A DNA stretch of 64,000 nucleotides from Cognatiyoonia koreensis. GTDB taxonomy: Bacteria > Pseudomonadota > Alphaproteobacteria > Rhodobacterales > Rhodobacteraceae. Under the pieces are notes generated by a model. The model was not told the DNA's origin and did no database searches. It saw only the letters and a program-made list of their open reading frames with translations. Made by a program: the position numbers and the translations under genes. Shown in pieces: positions 7,827 to 16,279 of this stretch (the first letter of the stretch is position 1; every line of letters begins with the position of its first letter). Where the stretch lies: assembly GCF_900109295.1 (NCBI RefSeq), contig NZ_FOIZ01000001.1, positions 1,364,001 through 1,428,000 on the forward strand. The letters are read 5' to 3'.

Positions 7827-8684
7827 ATGAGAGATATGACAGAGCAAACACCCGTGACGACAGCGACCGCAAAAGCCGTGCCCACCCTGCCCGATGCGCA
7901 GACAGTTACGTCCGTCCAGCATTACACCGACAAGCTTTTCAGTTTCAGGGTGTCGCGCCCGGCTTCGCTGCGGTTCCGTTCAGGCGAATTCGTGATGATC
8001 GGGCTGATGGGCGATCCCGATCCGAAAACGGGCAAGCAAAAGCCTTTGCTTCGCGCCTACTCAATCGCATCGCCATCTTGGGATGAAGAGCTTGAATTCT
8101 ATTCGATCAAGGTACAGGACGGGCCGCTGACATCCAAATTGCAGCACATCCAGCCCGGCGATCAGATCATTCTGCGCCCCAAGCCCGTCGGCACGCTTGT
8201 GCATGACGCGCTTCTGCCTGGCAAACGGCTTTATTTCTTTGCAACCGGCACAGGTTTTGCACCTTTTGCATCACTGCTGCGGGAACCAGAGACATATGAG
8301 AACTATGACGAAGTTATTATTACGCATACCTGCCGCGACGTCGCAGAACTGACCTACGGCCATAACCTGATCGAAGATCTCAAGCAGGATGAAATTATGG
8401 AAGAGGTCTTTGGGGAAGGTTTCGCAAAGAAGATCCGCTACTATCCGACGACAACGCGCGAAGAGAGCCCGAAGATGGGCCGTATAACTACCCTGATCGA
8501 GAACGGAGAGCTGTTTACAGATCTTGGGATACCCCCGCTTGACCCGGCGACAGATCGGGCGATGGTCTGCGGATCGCTGGCGTTCAACCTCGACATCAAG
8601 GCCTTGCTGGAAAAGGCTGGGTTGCGCGAAGGGGCAAACTCGGAACCGGGCGAATTCGTGATCGAAAAAGCTTTCGTCGGCTGA
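7827..8684 (+). CDS. fpr: Ferredoxin-NADP(+) reductase
   Basis: A 285-residue FAD flavoprotein moving electrons between NADPH and ferredoxin/flavodoxin. The FAD-binding RAYSIASP motif (RxYS), the NADP-binding GTGFAPFASLLR segment, and a C-terminal Glu-rich end ending in VEKAF-like EFVIEKAFVG are typical of bacterial subclass FNRs. About 25 low-complexity residues precede the conserved domain; a second start (ATG 7836, MTEQTP) is equally possible. Being next to the cys operon, it may supply electrons to sulfite reductase. A one-mismatch FNR box lies upstream. Confidence 0.93.
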   Translation: MRDMTEQTPVTTATAKAVPTLPDAQTVTSVQHYTDKLFSFRVSRPASLRFRSGEFVMIGLMGDPDPKTGKQKPLLRAYSIASPSWDEELEFYSIKVQDGPLTSKLQHIQPGDQIILRPKPVGTLVHDALLPGKRLYFFATGTGFAPFASLLREPETYENYDEVIITHTCRDVAELTYGHNLIEDLKQDEIMEEVFGEGFAKKIRYYPTTTREESPKMGRITTLIENGELFTDLGIPPLDPATDRAMVCGSLAFNLDIKALLEKAGLREGANSEPGEFVIEKAFVG

Positions 8685-8700
8685 CCGATCAAGTCTCGGC

Positions 8701-8735
8701 AAAAAGAAAGGGCCGCGTCAGTCATGACGCGGCCC
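8701..8735 (-). terminator. Rho-independent terminator between fpr and the hendecad gene
   Basis: GGGCCGCGTCA (8710-8720), loop GTCA, TGACGCGGCCC (8725-8735) form an 11-bp perfect stem. Read on the minus strand it is followed by TTTCTTTTT, so it mainly ends the minus-strand gene at 8759. On the plus strand only a weak T run follows, but it may still help to end fpr. Confidence 0.85.
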
Positions 8736-8758
8736 TGCTTCGTTCAGTAATCCTCTGA

Positions 8759-9535
8759 TCAGAGGCCCATGGCTTCTCTGATGCGCGTCAGTGTCGCTTC
8801 CAGAAGCTGGGGGTTGTCTTTGGCGGCATTGACAGCACCGGCCAGCGCCGTTTTCTGAACAGTGGACAAGTCCGACCCGTCAATCATCTCAAGCACTTTG
8901 TCAGCGTCGAAACCGTCAGTCGTCAACAGGCTCGCCATGTTATCTGGCGGTGTATCGTCAGCAGGCGCTTCTGCAGGAACGTCTACTTCTGCGGCCTCGT
9001 CAGTTGCTGCGTCAGCAGCTTCTTCAGCAGCACCTTCTACAACTTCAGCGGCTTCTTCAGTCGCGTCGGTCGCGGCGTCAGTCGCTTCTTCGGTCGCATC
9101 CGCAGCAGCATCGGCTGCTTCGTCGGTTGCTGTTTCAACAGCGTTGGCCGCGTCGTTGGCTTCTTCTGTTACGCCTTCAATAACATCGGCCGCCGTGTCG
9201 TTTGCCTCATCAACAGCATCCTCTGCAGCGTCCTGTGCTTCTTCGACAATGTTTTCAATAGCTTCAGCAGCATCGTCAGCGGCTTCACTCGCAGTGTCTG
9301 CAACGCCTTCAGCAGCCTCGGTTGTTGCTTCAACGGCCGGTTCGGCGGCATCAGTAACAGCATCAGCGGCTTCGCCTGCTGTTTCTGATGTACCTTCGTC
9401 AACGTCATCCGCCGTCTCTGTCGCCTGACCGGTCAACGCACCGATCGCTTCCATGGGTGATCGCTCATTTACGCCGTATTGGTATCCAAAGAAACCAAGC
9501 ACAGCCACAACGATCAGGATCAATGTCGCTCTCAT
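8759..9535 (-). CDS. Membrane-anchored Ala/Glu/Asp-rich hendecad-repeat protein
   Basis: A 258-residue protein with an N-terminal membrane helix (residues 3-20, ATLILIVVAVLGFFGYQY), probably anchoring a periplasmic domain. Residues 56-187 are twelve consecutive 11-residue units (AADAVTDAAEP, AVEATTEAAEG, VADTASEAADD and so on). Small hydrophobics recur at positions 1, 4-5 and 8, with acidic residues between, a pattern expected for a long amphipathic or right-handed coiled helix like LEA proteins. A non-repetitive conserved-looking C-terminal domain (residues 201-258) follows. The protein is very acidic. I do not recognise a characterised homologue; a stress or envelope-spacer role is speculation. 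Confidence 0.8.
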   Translation of the reverse strand: MRATLILIVVAVLGFFGYQYGVNERSPMEAIGALTGQATETADDVDEGTSETAGEAADAVTDAAEPAVEATTEAAEGVADTASEAADDAAEAIENIVEEAQDAAEDAVDEANDTAADVIEGVTEEANDAANAVETATDEAADAAADATEEATDAATDATEEAAEVVEGAAEEAADAATDEAAEVDVPAEAPADDTPPDNMASLLTTDGFDADKVLEMIDGSDLSTVQKTALAGAVNAAKDNPQLLEATLTRIREAMGL

Positions 9536-9721
9536 CGGGTCTATCCTTCCAAATTGATAGCTTCTGGGCCCTATATAAGCCCTCGCTGCCCATATGTCAG
9601 ATGCTTTACGAAGTGTGAAGCGGTACTAAACGGGGAATTCGGCGCGCAAAGGCGCTTTTTTGCGGGTTGAAGGCGCCCGTGCGCAGGTTTAGCTTGCAAG
9701 GCACAATTGGATTCACTGCAC

Positions 9722-9737
9722 AAGGAACAGAGCCATA
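9722..9737 (+). promoter_or_regulatory. infC: infC ribosome-binding site and AUA start codon
   Basis: AAGGA at 9722-9726 is followed after 8 nt by ATA at 9735-9737, in frame with the IF-3 domain. The codons after it read [11 protein letters not shown], matching the usual alphaproteobacterial IF-3 N-terminus [11 protein letters not shown]. No ATG, GTG or TTG is available near this point. A rival ATT at 9711, with AAGG 9 nt before it, would add eight residues not expected in the family. Confidence 0.7.
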
Positions 9738-10280
9738 GGACGCAGACCCCACAACGCGCCACCACAGCGCGATACCGGCCCACGCACAAACGAACGTATA
9801 CGGGCCTCAGAAATCCGCCTGATCGGGGCAGAAGGTGAAAACGTAGGCGTGGTAAGCCCTGAACGGGCACTCATGATGGCAGAAGAGGCAGGTCTGGACC
9901 TGGTCGAAATCTCTCCAAACGCCAACCCGCCTGTTTGCAAGATCATGGACTATGGCAAGTTCAAGTACGAGACTCAGAAAAAAGAAGCTGAGGCGCGTAA
10001 GAAGCAGAAGATTATCGAAATCAAGGAAGTGAAGTTCCGTCCCAATACGGACAACCACGATTACGAAGTCAAAATGCGCAACGTTTTCAAGTTTCTCGAA
10101 AACGGCGACAAGGTAAAAATTACCCTGCGTTTCCGCGGACGGGAAATGGCACACCAGGAATTGGGCCGCCAGTTGCTCGAACGTGTTGCAGAAGACACCA
10201 AGGAAGCCGGCAAGGTCGAGAACTTTCCAAAGATGGAAGGCCGCCAGATGGTCATGCTGATTGGTCCTATGGCAAAGTAG
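9735..10280 (+). CDS. infC: Translation initiation factor IF-3
   Basis: A 181-residue IF-3, which binds the 30S subunit and proofreads start codons. The N-terminal domain contains [22 protein letters not shown], and the linker plus C-terminal domain run from about [17 protein letters not shown] to [13 protein letters not shown]. Starting at the first ATG-like codon, 9849 ([10 protein letters not shown]), would delete a conserved N-terminal subdomain of about 38 residues, so the true start lies upstream at a non-canonical codon, most likely ATA 9735. Rare start codons in infC are known (AUU in E. coli), where they allow IF-3 to repress its own translation. A strong terminator follows immediately. 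Confidence 0.92.
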   Translation: MGRRPHNAPPQRDTGPRTNERIRASEIRLIGAEGENVGVVSPERALMMAEEAGLDLVEISPNANPPVCKIMDYGKFKYETQKKEAEARKKQKIIEIKEVKFRPNTDNHDYEVKMRNVFKFLENGDKVKITLRFRGREMAHQELGRQLLERVAEDTKEAGKVENFPKMEGRQMVMLIGPMAK

Positions 10281-10297
10281 GCACGATTGGTTGAAGC

Positions 10298-10329
10298 AAA
10301 AAAAGCCTCGCGATGAGCGAGGCTTTTTT
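10298..10329. terminator. Bidirectional rho-independent terminator after infC
   Basis: AAAAAAGCCTCGC, loop GATGA, GCGAGGCTTTTTT form a perfect stem with A and T tails on both sides. It lies between convergent infC and the BrkB-family gene and should end both transcripts. Confidence 0.92.
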
Positions 10330-10358
10330 CGTTTCAAGACCTTCGGTCCCAGCTTTGG

Positions 10359-11306
10359 TTAACTGGTCTGCGCTTCGCCGAGGTTGTCAGCCTTCGTGGC
10401 GTCGCGTTGCCCCATTGGGCGGTCTTCACCCACTGTCGTGTCATGCTTGGTCTGCGCTTCCATCTCGGCGTTGATTTCCGCACCGATCAGAATGACAAAG
10501 GCTGACACCCAGAACCACATCAACAAAGCGACAGCGCCGCCAAGCGCACCAAAGCTTTCGGTGTAGCCAGCAAAGTTTTCGACGTAGTAAGCGAACGCCG
10601 CTGATCCGATGATCCAAAGCGTACAGCCAACAACCGCCCCCACCGAGGCCCATTGGAATTCGGGCGCATCGCGGGATGGCCCATAGCGATAAACCAACGA
10701 CAATCCGAAGATTGTCAGCAAGATTAGCGTGACCCAAATTGCGCCCAACGCGGCCAGTTCGACAATGCGGCTTTCACTTAGAAAACTTAGAATTGAGGGA
10801 ACAAATATGATGGCACAAAACGACACGACGATACCGAAAAGCAGCGCAATGGTCAGACCAATCGTCGTCAATTTCAGTCGAATGAAGCCACGTTTCTCGT
10901 CCTCATCGTAGGCGATGTTCATACCCTCAATCAGCGATCCCATTCCCTTTGAAGCTGAGTAGATTGCAAAGAGTACGCCCAGAATTGCCATCAGCCCCAA
11001 TCCACCTTCGTCTGATCCTGCGATCTCTGTTGCTTGCCCCTTGACGATCTCCATCACTTGATCAGGCATGAACTGGGACAGCATGCCCAACTCGGAAATC
11101 ATGTTTTGGGGATCGATGAACAAACCTGCGATCGCAAGGATTGCCGTAATTGCGGGGAAAAGCGCCAATAACCCATAGAAAGCGACGCCAGCGGCGGTTA
11201 ATCCTACACGATCAGCCGCGATCTCGTCTTTCAGCCGCCAGCCGATATCCATCCACCCCTTGGACGGTATATCGGTCGGGGATGTCGCTGAACGTCCTCG
11301 GGCCAT
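10359..11306 (-). CDS. YihY/BrkB family inner-membrane protein
   Basis: A 315-residue integral membrane protein of the YihY/virulence factor BrkB family, with about six membrane helices (for example AGVAFYGLLALFPAITAILA, LGLMAILGVLFAIYSASKG, ALLFGIVVSFCAIIFVPSIL, GAVALLMWFWVSAFVILIGA). The tail GAEINAEMEAQ is typical of the family, whose function is not established; it was formerly mislabelled ribonuclease BN. I chose ATG 11306, preceded by AGGAG at an 8-nt spacing, over a GTG at 11315. Soluble tails flank the helices. Confidence 0.9.
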   Translation of the reverse strand: MARGRSATSPTDIPSKGWMDIGWRLKDEIAADRVGLTAAGVAFYGLLALFPAITAILAIAGLFIDPQNMISELGMLSQFMPDQVMEIVKGQATEIAGSDEGGLGLMAILGVLFAIYSASKGMGSLIEGMNIAYDEDEKRGFIRLKLTTIGLTIALLFGIVVSFCAIIFVPSILSFLSESRIVELAALGAIWVTLILLTIFGLSLVYRYGPSRDAPEFQWASVGAVVGCTLWIIGSAAFAYYVENFAGYTESFGALGGAVALLMWFWVSAFVILIGAEINAEMEAQTKHDTTVGEDRPMGQRDATKADNLGEAQTS

Positions 11307-11402
11307 ACGCTGCACTCCTGAGATTGCGAATACCGCGCAGCAGCGCGACGACTTTTGAACAAAACCACTGAAGGCGATGATTTGTTCCCCCGCGCGTAGA
11401 AA

Positions 11403-11435
11403 TGCAAAGGGCCCCGCCGAATTACAGCGAGGCCC
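11403..11435 (-). terminator. Probable terminator after coxM
   Basis: On the minus strand GGGCCTCGC, an 8-10 nt loop, and GCGGGGCCC form a 9-bp stem with one G-U pair, followed by TTTGCATTT. It lies 22 bp after the end of coxM and separates the cox operon from the BrkB-family gene. The T run is interrupted. Confidence 0.6.
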
Positions 11436-11457
11436 AAAAGCTACAAAAGTGCGCGGT

Positions 11458-12249
11458 TCAGCTTGCCGCGGTAACGGCCCGCCCTGTCATTACCTTGATC
11501 AGATGCGCACGGTATTCAGGCGATCCATGCAAATCCGAAATCATGCCGTCAGCAGACACGCTCAGGTCTGCAATCGCACCAGCCGAAAAGTCGCCTGAAA
11601 GGGCTTCTTCCGCCTCGCTCCAGCGGAAGACACCGTCTTCGGACGCACCCGTCACCGCCACGCGCACGCCATCCGCATATTTGGCGACAAAGACGCCGAC
11701 CAATGCAAAACGCGACGCTGGCTGAACGAATTTTTGATAGTTCGACTTTTCCGCAATCGGCAGCTTGACCTCTGTAATGATCTCACCTTCTTCCAAGGCG
11801 GTCGTGAACATTCCTTGGAAATAATCATCCGCCGCGATCTCGCGGGAGTTGGTGATGATCATCGCACCTGTGCCCAACGCCGCCGCCGGATAACAGGCGG
11901 ACGGGTCATTGTTGGCCAACGATCCGCCAATGGTGCCGCGATTGCGCACGGCAGGGTCACCGATCTGGCCGGCCAATCCCGATAAACCCGGAAAAGTACT
12001 TGCCGTTTCAGCCGCAACTGTTGCGTGGTTTGTAGCCCCACCAATGCAGACCCGGCCCTGATCGTCGGTGCAGACGCCCTTCATCTCTGCAATCTGTGAC
12101 AGTGCCACCAGTTTTGCCGGCATTGCCAAACGTTGTTTCAGGGTCGGAATTAGGGTCTGGCCACCCCCGAGCGCTTGTGCTTCCTCCCCCGACATGGCGG
12201 CAACTGCGTCAGCGATCGTGGCGGGTGTTTCGATATCGAATGCGTACAT
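11458..12249 (-). CDS. coxM: CO/xanthine dehydrogenase family FAD-binding medium subunit (CoxM-like)
   Basis: A 263-residue FAD subunit of a molybdenum hydroxylase. The FAD-binding motifs LGGGQTLIP (AGGQSL type) and TIGGSLANNDPSA (TIGG type) are present. It passes electrons from the Fe-S subunit to an acceptor. I chose ATG 12249 (MYAFDIETPATIADA), which has AAGGAGA 6-9 nt upstream, over an upstream ATG lying inside coxL. It is the last gene of the coxS-coxL-coxM set, 11 bp after coxL. Confidence 0.92.
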   Translation of the reverse strand: MYAFDIETPATIADAVAAMSGEEAQALGGGQTLIPTLKQRLAMPAKLVALSQIAEMKGVCTDDQGRVCIGGATNHATVAAETASTFPGLSGLAGQIGDPAVRNRGTIGGSLANNDPSACYPAAALGTGAMIITNSREIAADDYFQGMFTTALEEGEIITEVKLPIAEKSNYQKFVQPASRFALVGVFVAKYADGVRVAVTGASEDGVFRWSEAEEALSGDFSAGAIADLSVSADGMISDLHGSPEYRAHLIKVMTGRAVTAAS

Positions 12250-12260
12250 GATCTGTCTCC

Positions 12261-14630
12261 TTACGCGCCGTTCATCGCCGCCCACACCCGAGCGGGCGTT
12301 AGTGGCATGTCAATATGTGTCACGTTCTTGCCGCCCGATTGCAGGGCATCGATGACAGCGTTCACGATTGTCGGCGGCGACCCGATGGCCCCTGCCTCGC
12401 CACAGCCTTTAACGCCAAGTGGATTGTGCGTGCATGGCGTCGCGCAGGAATGATCGACCGTGTAGAACGGCAGATCATCGGCGCGGGGCATGGCGTAATC
12501 CATATAGCTGGCCGAGATCAGCTGACCTTCGGCGTCATAGGCGCAGTTTTCGATCAGCGCTTGCCCGATCCCTTGTGCCAGACCGCCGTGAACCTGGCCC
12601 GTCACGATCATCGGATTGATAACGTTGCCGAAATCATCGACAGCCGTAAAGCGGTCCACGGTGACCTTTCCGGTATCGGGATCAACTTCGACCTCGCAGC
12701 TGTAAGCCCCGGACGGATAGGTAAAGTTTGCCGGATCGTAAAAGGCCGTTTCCTCCAGACCCGGTTCGATATCCTCGATCGGGAACTGATGTGGAATATA
12801 GGCCTTGAGCGCAACTTCACCAAAGCCAACTGATTTGTCAGTGCCTTTCACCGTGAAATTGCCGTCTGCAAAATCAATATCCGCTTCCGATGCTTCCAGC
12901 ATGTGGGCTGCGATCTTCTTGGCTTTGGCGATGATCTTCTCCGTAGCGCGAACTACAGCTGACCCACAGACCGCCAATGAACGTGATCCATAAGTGCCCA
13001 TGCCAAAAGGAATTTTGGACGTATCGCCATGGACAATTTCGATGCTTTCACCCGGTACGCCCAGCATGTCCGCGACAACTTGCGGGAACACGGTCTCGTG
13101 ACCCTGACCGTGGCTGTGCGCCCCAACCATGACGGCAATATTGCCCGTCGCATTCACGCGCACCGTCGCTGCGTCATAAAGGCCAACGCGCGATCCAAGT
13201 ATCCCGACAAGATTGGATGGCGCGATACCACAGGCCTCAATATAGGCATTCACGCCGAAACCACGCAGCTTGCCGTTTTTCTCGCTCTCGGCGCGACGTG
13301 CAGCAAAGCCTTTGATGTCGGCCACCTGCTCCATTTTATCCATCAGCGCATCATAGTTGCCAGTGTCATATTCCAAACCTGCCGCGCTCGCGAACGGATA
13401 CTGGTCAGGCTTGACGAAGTTCTTGCGGCGCATTTCGATCGGGTCCATGCCGAGTTCACGTGCGGCTTTATCAATCACGCGTTCGATGGAATATGTTGCC
13501 TCGGGACGCCCAGCGCCGCGATAGGCATCAACGGGGGCCGTGTTCGTAAACACGGCCTTCACGTTCACATAGACGTTCGGCACCGTGTAGTTCCCTGCCA
13601 TCAACGTCCCATGAAGAAACGTCGGCGTCGCGGTCGAGAAATTTGACAAGTACGCACCAACGTTCGCCATCGTCTCGGTACGGAACGCGAGAAAATTGCC
13701 GTCGTTGTCGCAGGCAAGTTCGATCTTGGTGACGTGATCGCGACCGTGGGCATCCGTCAAAAAGCTTTCAGATCGTTGAGCCACCCAGCGCACAGGACGT
13801 CCCAGCCGCTTGGCCGCCGCCAGAACAAGGGCCTCCTCGCCATAGTGATAGATCTTGGAACCAAACCCGCCACCGACATCAGGGGCAACAACGGTCAGTT
13901 TGTTTTCAGGTATTCCCATGACGAAGGCTGAAATCAGCAAACGCGTCAGATGCGGGTTCTGCGAGGTTGTGAACAGCTTGTAATCACCCGTGCCGGGATC
14001 ATAGACACCGGTGGATGCGCGCGGTTCCATCGCATTTGGAACAAGGCGATTGTTGATCAGCTCCAGCGTCGTGACATGAGGCGCGTTCTTGATCGCCTCG
14101 TCAGTCGCAGCCCGGTTGTCTTCGATCCAACCCCAGTCAAAACACTGGTTCGTACCGATTTCGTCATGGACGAAATTGTCCTGCGACAAGGCTTTGCCCA
14201 TATCGACAATGGCCGGTAGCTCTTCGATATCGGCGACGATGGCTTCGGCGGCGGCTTCAGCCTGCTCAAATGTATCAGCAATCACGGCAGCATAGGCATC
14301 ACCGACATGGCGCACTTTGCTATGGGCCAGTACGGGCCGTTTTGGTTCTTTCATCGGCTCGCCGTCGCGGCTGTTGATCAGCCAACCGGCGGGGTTACCA
14401 CCAACGTCAACGAAATCATCGCCCGTGAAAATTGTCTGGACACCGGGCATGGACGCCGCGGCAGAGGTGTCGATCGACTTGATCCGCCCGTGCGCCACAT
14501 CAGAGCGTACAAAATAGGCGTGGGCCTCTCCCGGTACAGCGATGTCATCGGTGTACTTGCCCAAGCCCATCAGGAATCGGATGTCTTCGCGCCGTACCGT
14601 GCTTTGGCCGACTTCATTATCCTTTGGCAT
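12261..14630 (-). CDS. coxL: Molybdopterin large subunit, form II CO dehydrogenase-like (CoxL-like)
   Basis: A 789-residue catalytic subunit binding molybdopterin cytosine dinucleotide. The active-site loop reads AYRGAGR (about residues 369-375), the signature of form II or putative CO dehydrogenases; true CO-oxidising form I enzymes carry AYxCSFR with the Cys ligand of the Cu-Mo centre. The real substrate may therefore be another compound, possibly an aromatic or aldehyde. GGGFGSK and GVKGCGEAGAIGSP Mo-cofactor motifs are present. It starts at ATG 14630, after GAGGAATAG. Confidence 0.94.
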   Translation of the reverse strand: MPKDNEVGQSTVRREDIRFLMGLGKYTDDIAVPGEAHAYFVRSDVAHGRIKSIDTSAAASMPGVQTIFTGDDFVDVGGNPAGWLINSRDGEPMKEPKRPVLAHSKVRHVGDAYAAVIADTFEQAEAAAEAIVADIEELPAIVDMGKALSQDNFVHDEIGTNQCFDWGWIEDNRAATDEAIKNAPHVTTLELINNRLVPNAMEPRASTGVYDPGTGDYKLFTTSQNPHLTRLLISAFVMGIPENKLTVVAPDVGGGFGSKIYHYGEEALVLAAAKRLGRPVRWVAQRSESFLTDAHGRDHVTKIELACDNDGNFLAFRTETMANVGAYLSNFSTATPTFLHGTLMAGNYTVPNVYVNVKAVFTNTAPVDAYRGAGRPEATYSIERVIDKAARELGMDPIEMRRKNFVKPDQYPFASAAGLEYDTGNYDALMDKMEQVADIKGFAARRAESEKNGKLRGFGVNAYIEACGIAPSNLVGILGSRVGLYDAATVRVNATGNIAVMVGAHSHGQGHETVFPQVVADMLGVPGESIEIVHGDTSKIPFGMGTYGSRSLAVCGSAVVRATEKIIAKAKKIAAHMLEASEADIDFADGNFTVKGTDKSVGFGEVALKAYIPHQFPIEDIEPGLEETAFYDPANFTYPSGAYSCEVEVDPDTGKVTVDRFTAVDDFGNVINPMIVTGQVHGGLAQGIGQALIENCAYDAEGQLISASYMDYAMPRADDLPFYTVDHSCATPCTHNPLGVKGCGEAGAIGSPPTIVNAVIDALQSGGKNVTHIDMPLTPARVWAAMNGA

Positions 14631-14699
14631 TCTATTCCTCCCTTTGGATCACGATGTTTCGCGCAGAAAATCGGATCGCGTGTTATTCAGAAAAGTCGA

Positions 14700-15185
14700 C
14701 TACTCTGCAGCAATCGCGCTGACGTCCTGCCCGCTCGCAGCCATGATCGCCTTGACGATATTGTGGTAGCCGGTGCAGCGGCAGATATTGCCCTCAAGAT
14801 ATTCGCGAACTTCCTGCTCGCTGGGCTTCGGGTTGTCCTTCAACAAGGCGGCCGCCGACATCACCATGCCGGGGGTGCAGAACCCGCACTGAAGCCCGTG
14901 ATGCGTCTGGAATGCCTGCTGAATGACATTTAGCGATCCGTCAGCGTTCGCCTGACCTTCGATAGTGTCGACGGTTGCGCCGTTCGCCTCTGCCGCAAAC
15001 ATGGTGCATGCCTTCACGGCTGCCCCGTTTACATGTACCACGCAGGCACCGCATTGGCTGGTATCACAGCCCACATGCGTCCCCGTCAGGCGCAGATCAT
15101 CGCGCAGGAATTCAACCAGAAGGGTGCGCCCTTCTACGGTGCCGGACACGGATTTCCCGTTCACGGTCATTGTGACATCAGTCAT
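14700..15185 (-). CDS. coxS: [2Fe-2S] small subunit of molybdenum hydroxylase (CoxS-like)
   Basis: A 161-residue iron-sulfur subunit with a plant-type [2Fe-2S] domain ([16 protein letters not shown] and a following KAC) and a C-terminal four-helix [2Fe-2S] domain ([15 protein letters not shown] and [12 protein letters not shown]). It carries electrons from the Mo site to the FAD subunit. It is the first of the coxSLM genes, with about 100 bp of non-coding DNA upstream that could hold its own promoter. Confidence 0.95.
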   Translation of the reverse strand: MTDVTMTVNGKSVSGTVEGRTLLVEFLRDDLRLTGTHVGCDTSQCGACVVHVNGAAVKACTMFAAEANGATVDTIEGQANADGSLNVIQQAFQTHHGLQCGFCTPGMVMSAAALLKDNPKPSEQEVREYLEGNICRCTGYHNIVKAIMAASGQDVSAIAAE

Positions 15186-15289
15186 ACGAACCTCCCAAAG
15201 TGTCGTGTTGCGGTGGAGTTAACCACGGGTCAGCAGGACAGGGAACCACCGACTTACGCTGCACCTGCAAACTGACGGACTTGTGCTGT

Positions 15290-16279
15290 TCACCCCGCCC
15301 GCGGGCGTGGCCGCGTCGGGATTTCCTTTAACAAGCCCCCCACACCCATCGCGGCGATATCATCGGACGTTACGGGTACACCGCAAAGAATCCGGTTCAG
15401 GACCCAGTCAGCCCCGTTCAAAGCAGGGGAACGGGCACATCCGGGTAACCCGACGATGGGCTTTTCACCAAGGTTTCCGACAAACAAAAGATTGCCCGGA
15501 TCAACGGGCATCCCAAAGCGGGCAACCGCGCCACCGGCACGCCGCACTGCAGAAGGTGCGACATCATGCGCATCCGATGTAGCAGACGCCGTCAGGATGC
15601 AGATCACGTCACCCTTTGCCTCTTGCAGCGCAGTCGACAGTGCATCGATCTCATGGGCGACGACCACCCGGTCAGTCAGCGAAATCCCAAGCGGATTGAC
15701 CCGAACGGCAAGCGCATCGCGCCCCTTTGTCGACGGCATGGGATTGTCGGTTTTCGTTTCAATCAATGTGATGGAACTGTACTGCCCAACGGCAAGCGCC
15801 ACCTGAGGAGCAAGTGTACAGGCCCGCGCGATGTCGGTCTTCGCAACTCCGTAGGAAATGATCTTGATCGTCGCGACCATTCCGTCCTTCGGTAGCCGAT
15901 GATAGGGCGGCACGGTCGCGACCGTGATCATTGGATCGACGGCATTCAATGCATTGATCCGCTCGGGATCAAAGACCACAATTCCTTCGTTGGTTGCGAA
16001 CAGATTAACCCGTCCAGTTGCGGCGCGGGACAGGCGCAGATGGACCGCCGGACCGTCAGGAACAAGCGCGTTTGCGATCGCGGATGCGGCTTCGTCCTCA
16101 TGCAAATCGTCGGCATCCAGACGGGCAACCGTAATCGTGGAAAGCCCGGCAGTTTCAAGATGCGACAGATCAGCTTTTGTCAGTACGGCACCCTTTTTGA
16201 TCGTGCGCCCACCTGCGCGCATGCTGTAGGCGGCAATCGCGCCTAGCGCGTCATTGACCGGAACAGGACCGAATTTCAT
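15290..16279 (-). CDS. Molybdopterin-binding protein of the cox cluster (MoCF domain only)
   Basis: A 329-residue protein with a MoaB/MogA/MoeA-type molybdopterin-binding domain (VAVGQYSSITLIETK region; ILTASATSDAHDV; GLPGCARSPALNGADWVLNR). Related proteins beside xanthine and CO dehydrogenases are often longer, about 500 residues, with a C-terminal MobA/MocA-like cytidylyltransferase domain; here that domain is absent and nothing resembling it follows in the next 100 bp. It probably handles or inserts the cofactor for CoxL. Its start overlaps the stop of the XdhC-type gene (ATGA). Confidence 0.8.
   Translation of the reverse strand: MKFGPVPVNDALGAIAAYSMRAGGRTIKKGAVLTKADLSHLETAGLSTITVARLDADDLHEDEAASAIANALVPDGPAVHLRLSRAATGRVNLFATNEGIVVFDPERINALNAVDPMITVATVPPYHRLPKDGMVATIKIISYGVAKTDIARACTLAPQVALAVGQYSSITLIETKTDNPMPSTKGRDALAVRVNPLGISLTDRVVVAHEIDALSTALQEAKGDVICILTASATSDAHDVAPSAVRRAGGAVARFGMPVDPGNLLFVGNLGEKPIVGLPGCARSPALNGADWVLNRILCGVPVTSDDIAAMGVGGLLKEIPTRPRPRAG

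Noticed and set aside
8862..9428. 188-codon Ser/Ala-rich open frame opposite the hendecad gene
   Set aside because: It is the mirror of the repetitive gene on the minus strand, which has a membrane anchor, a terminator and a better composition.
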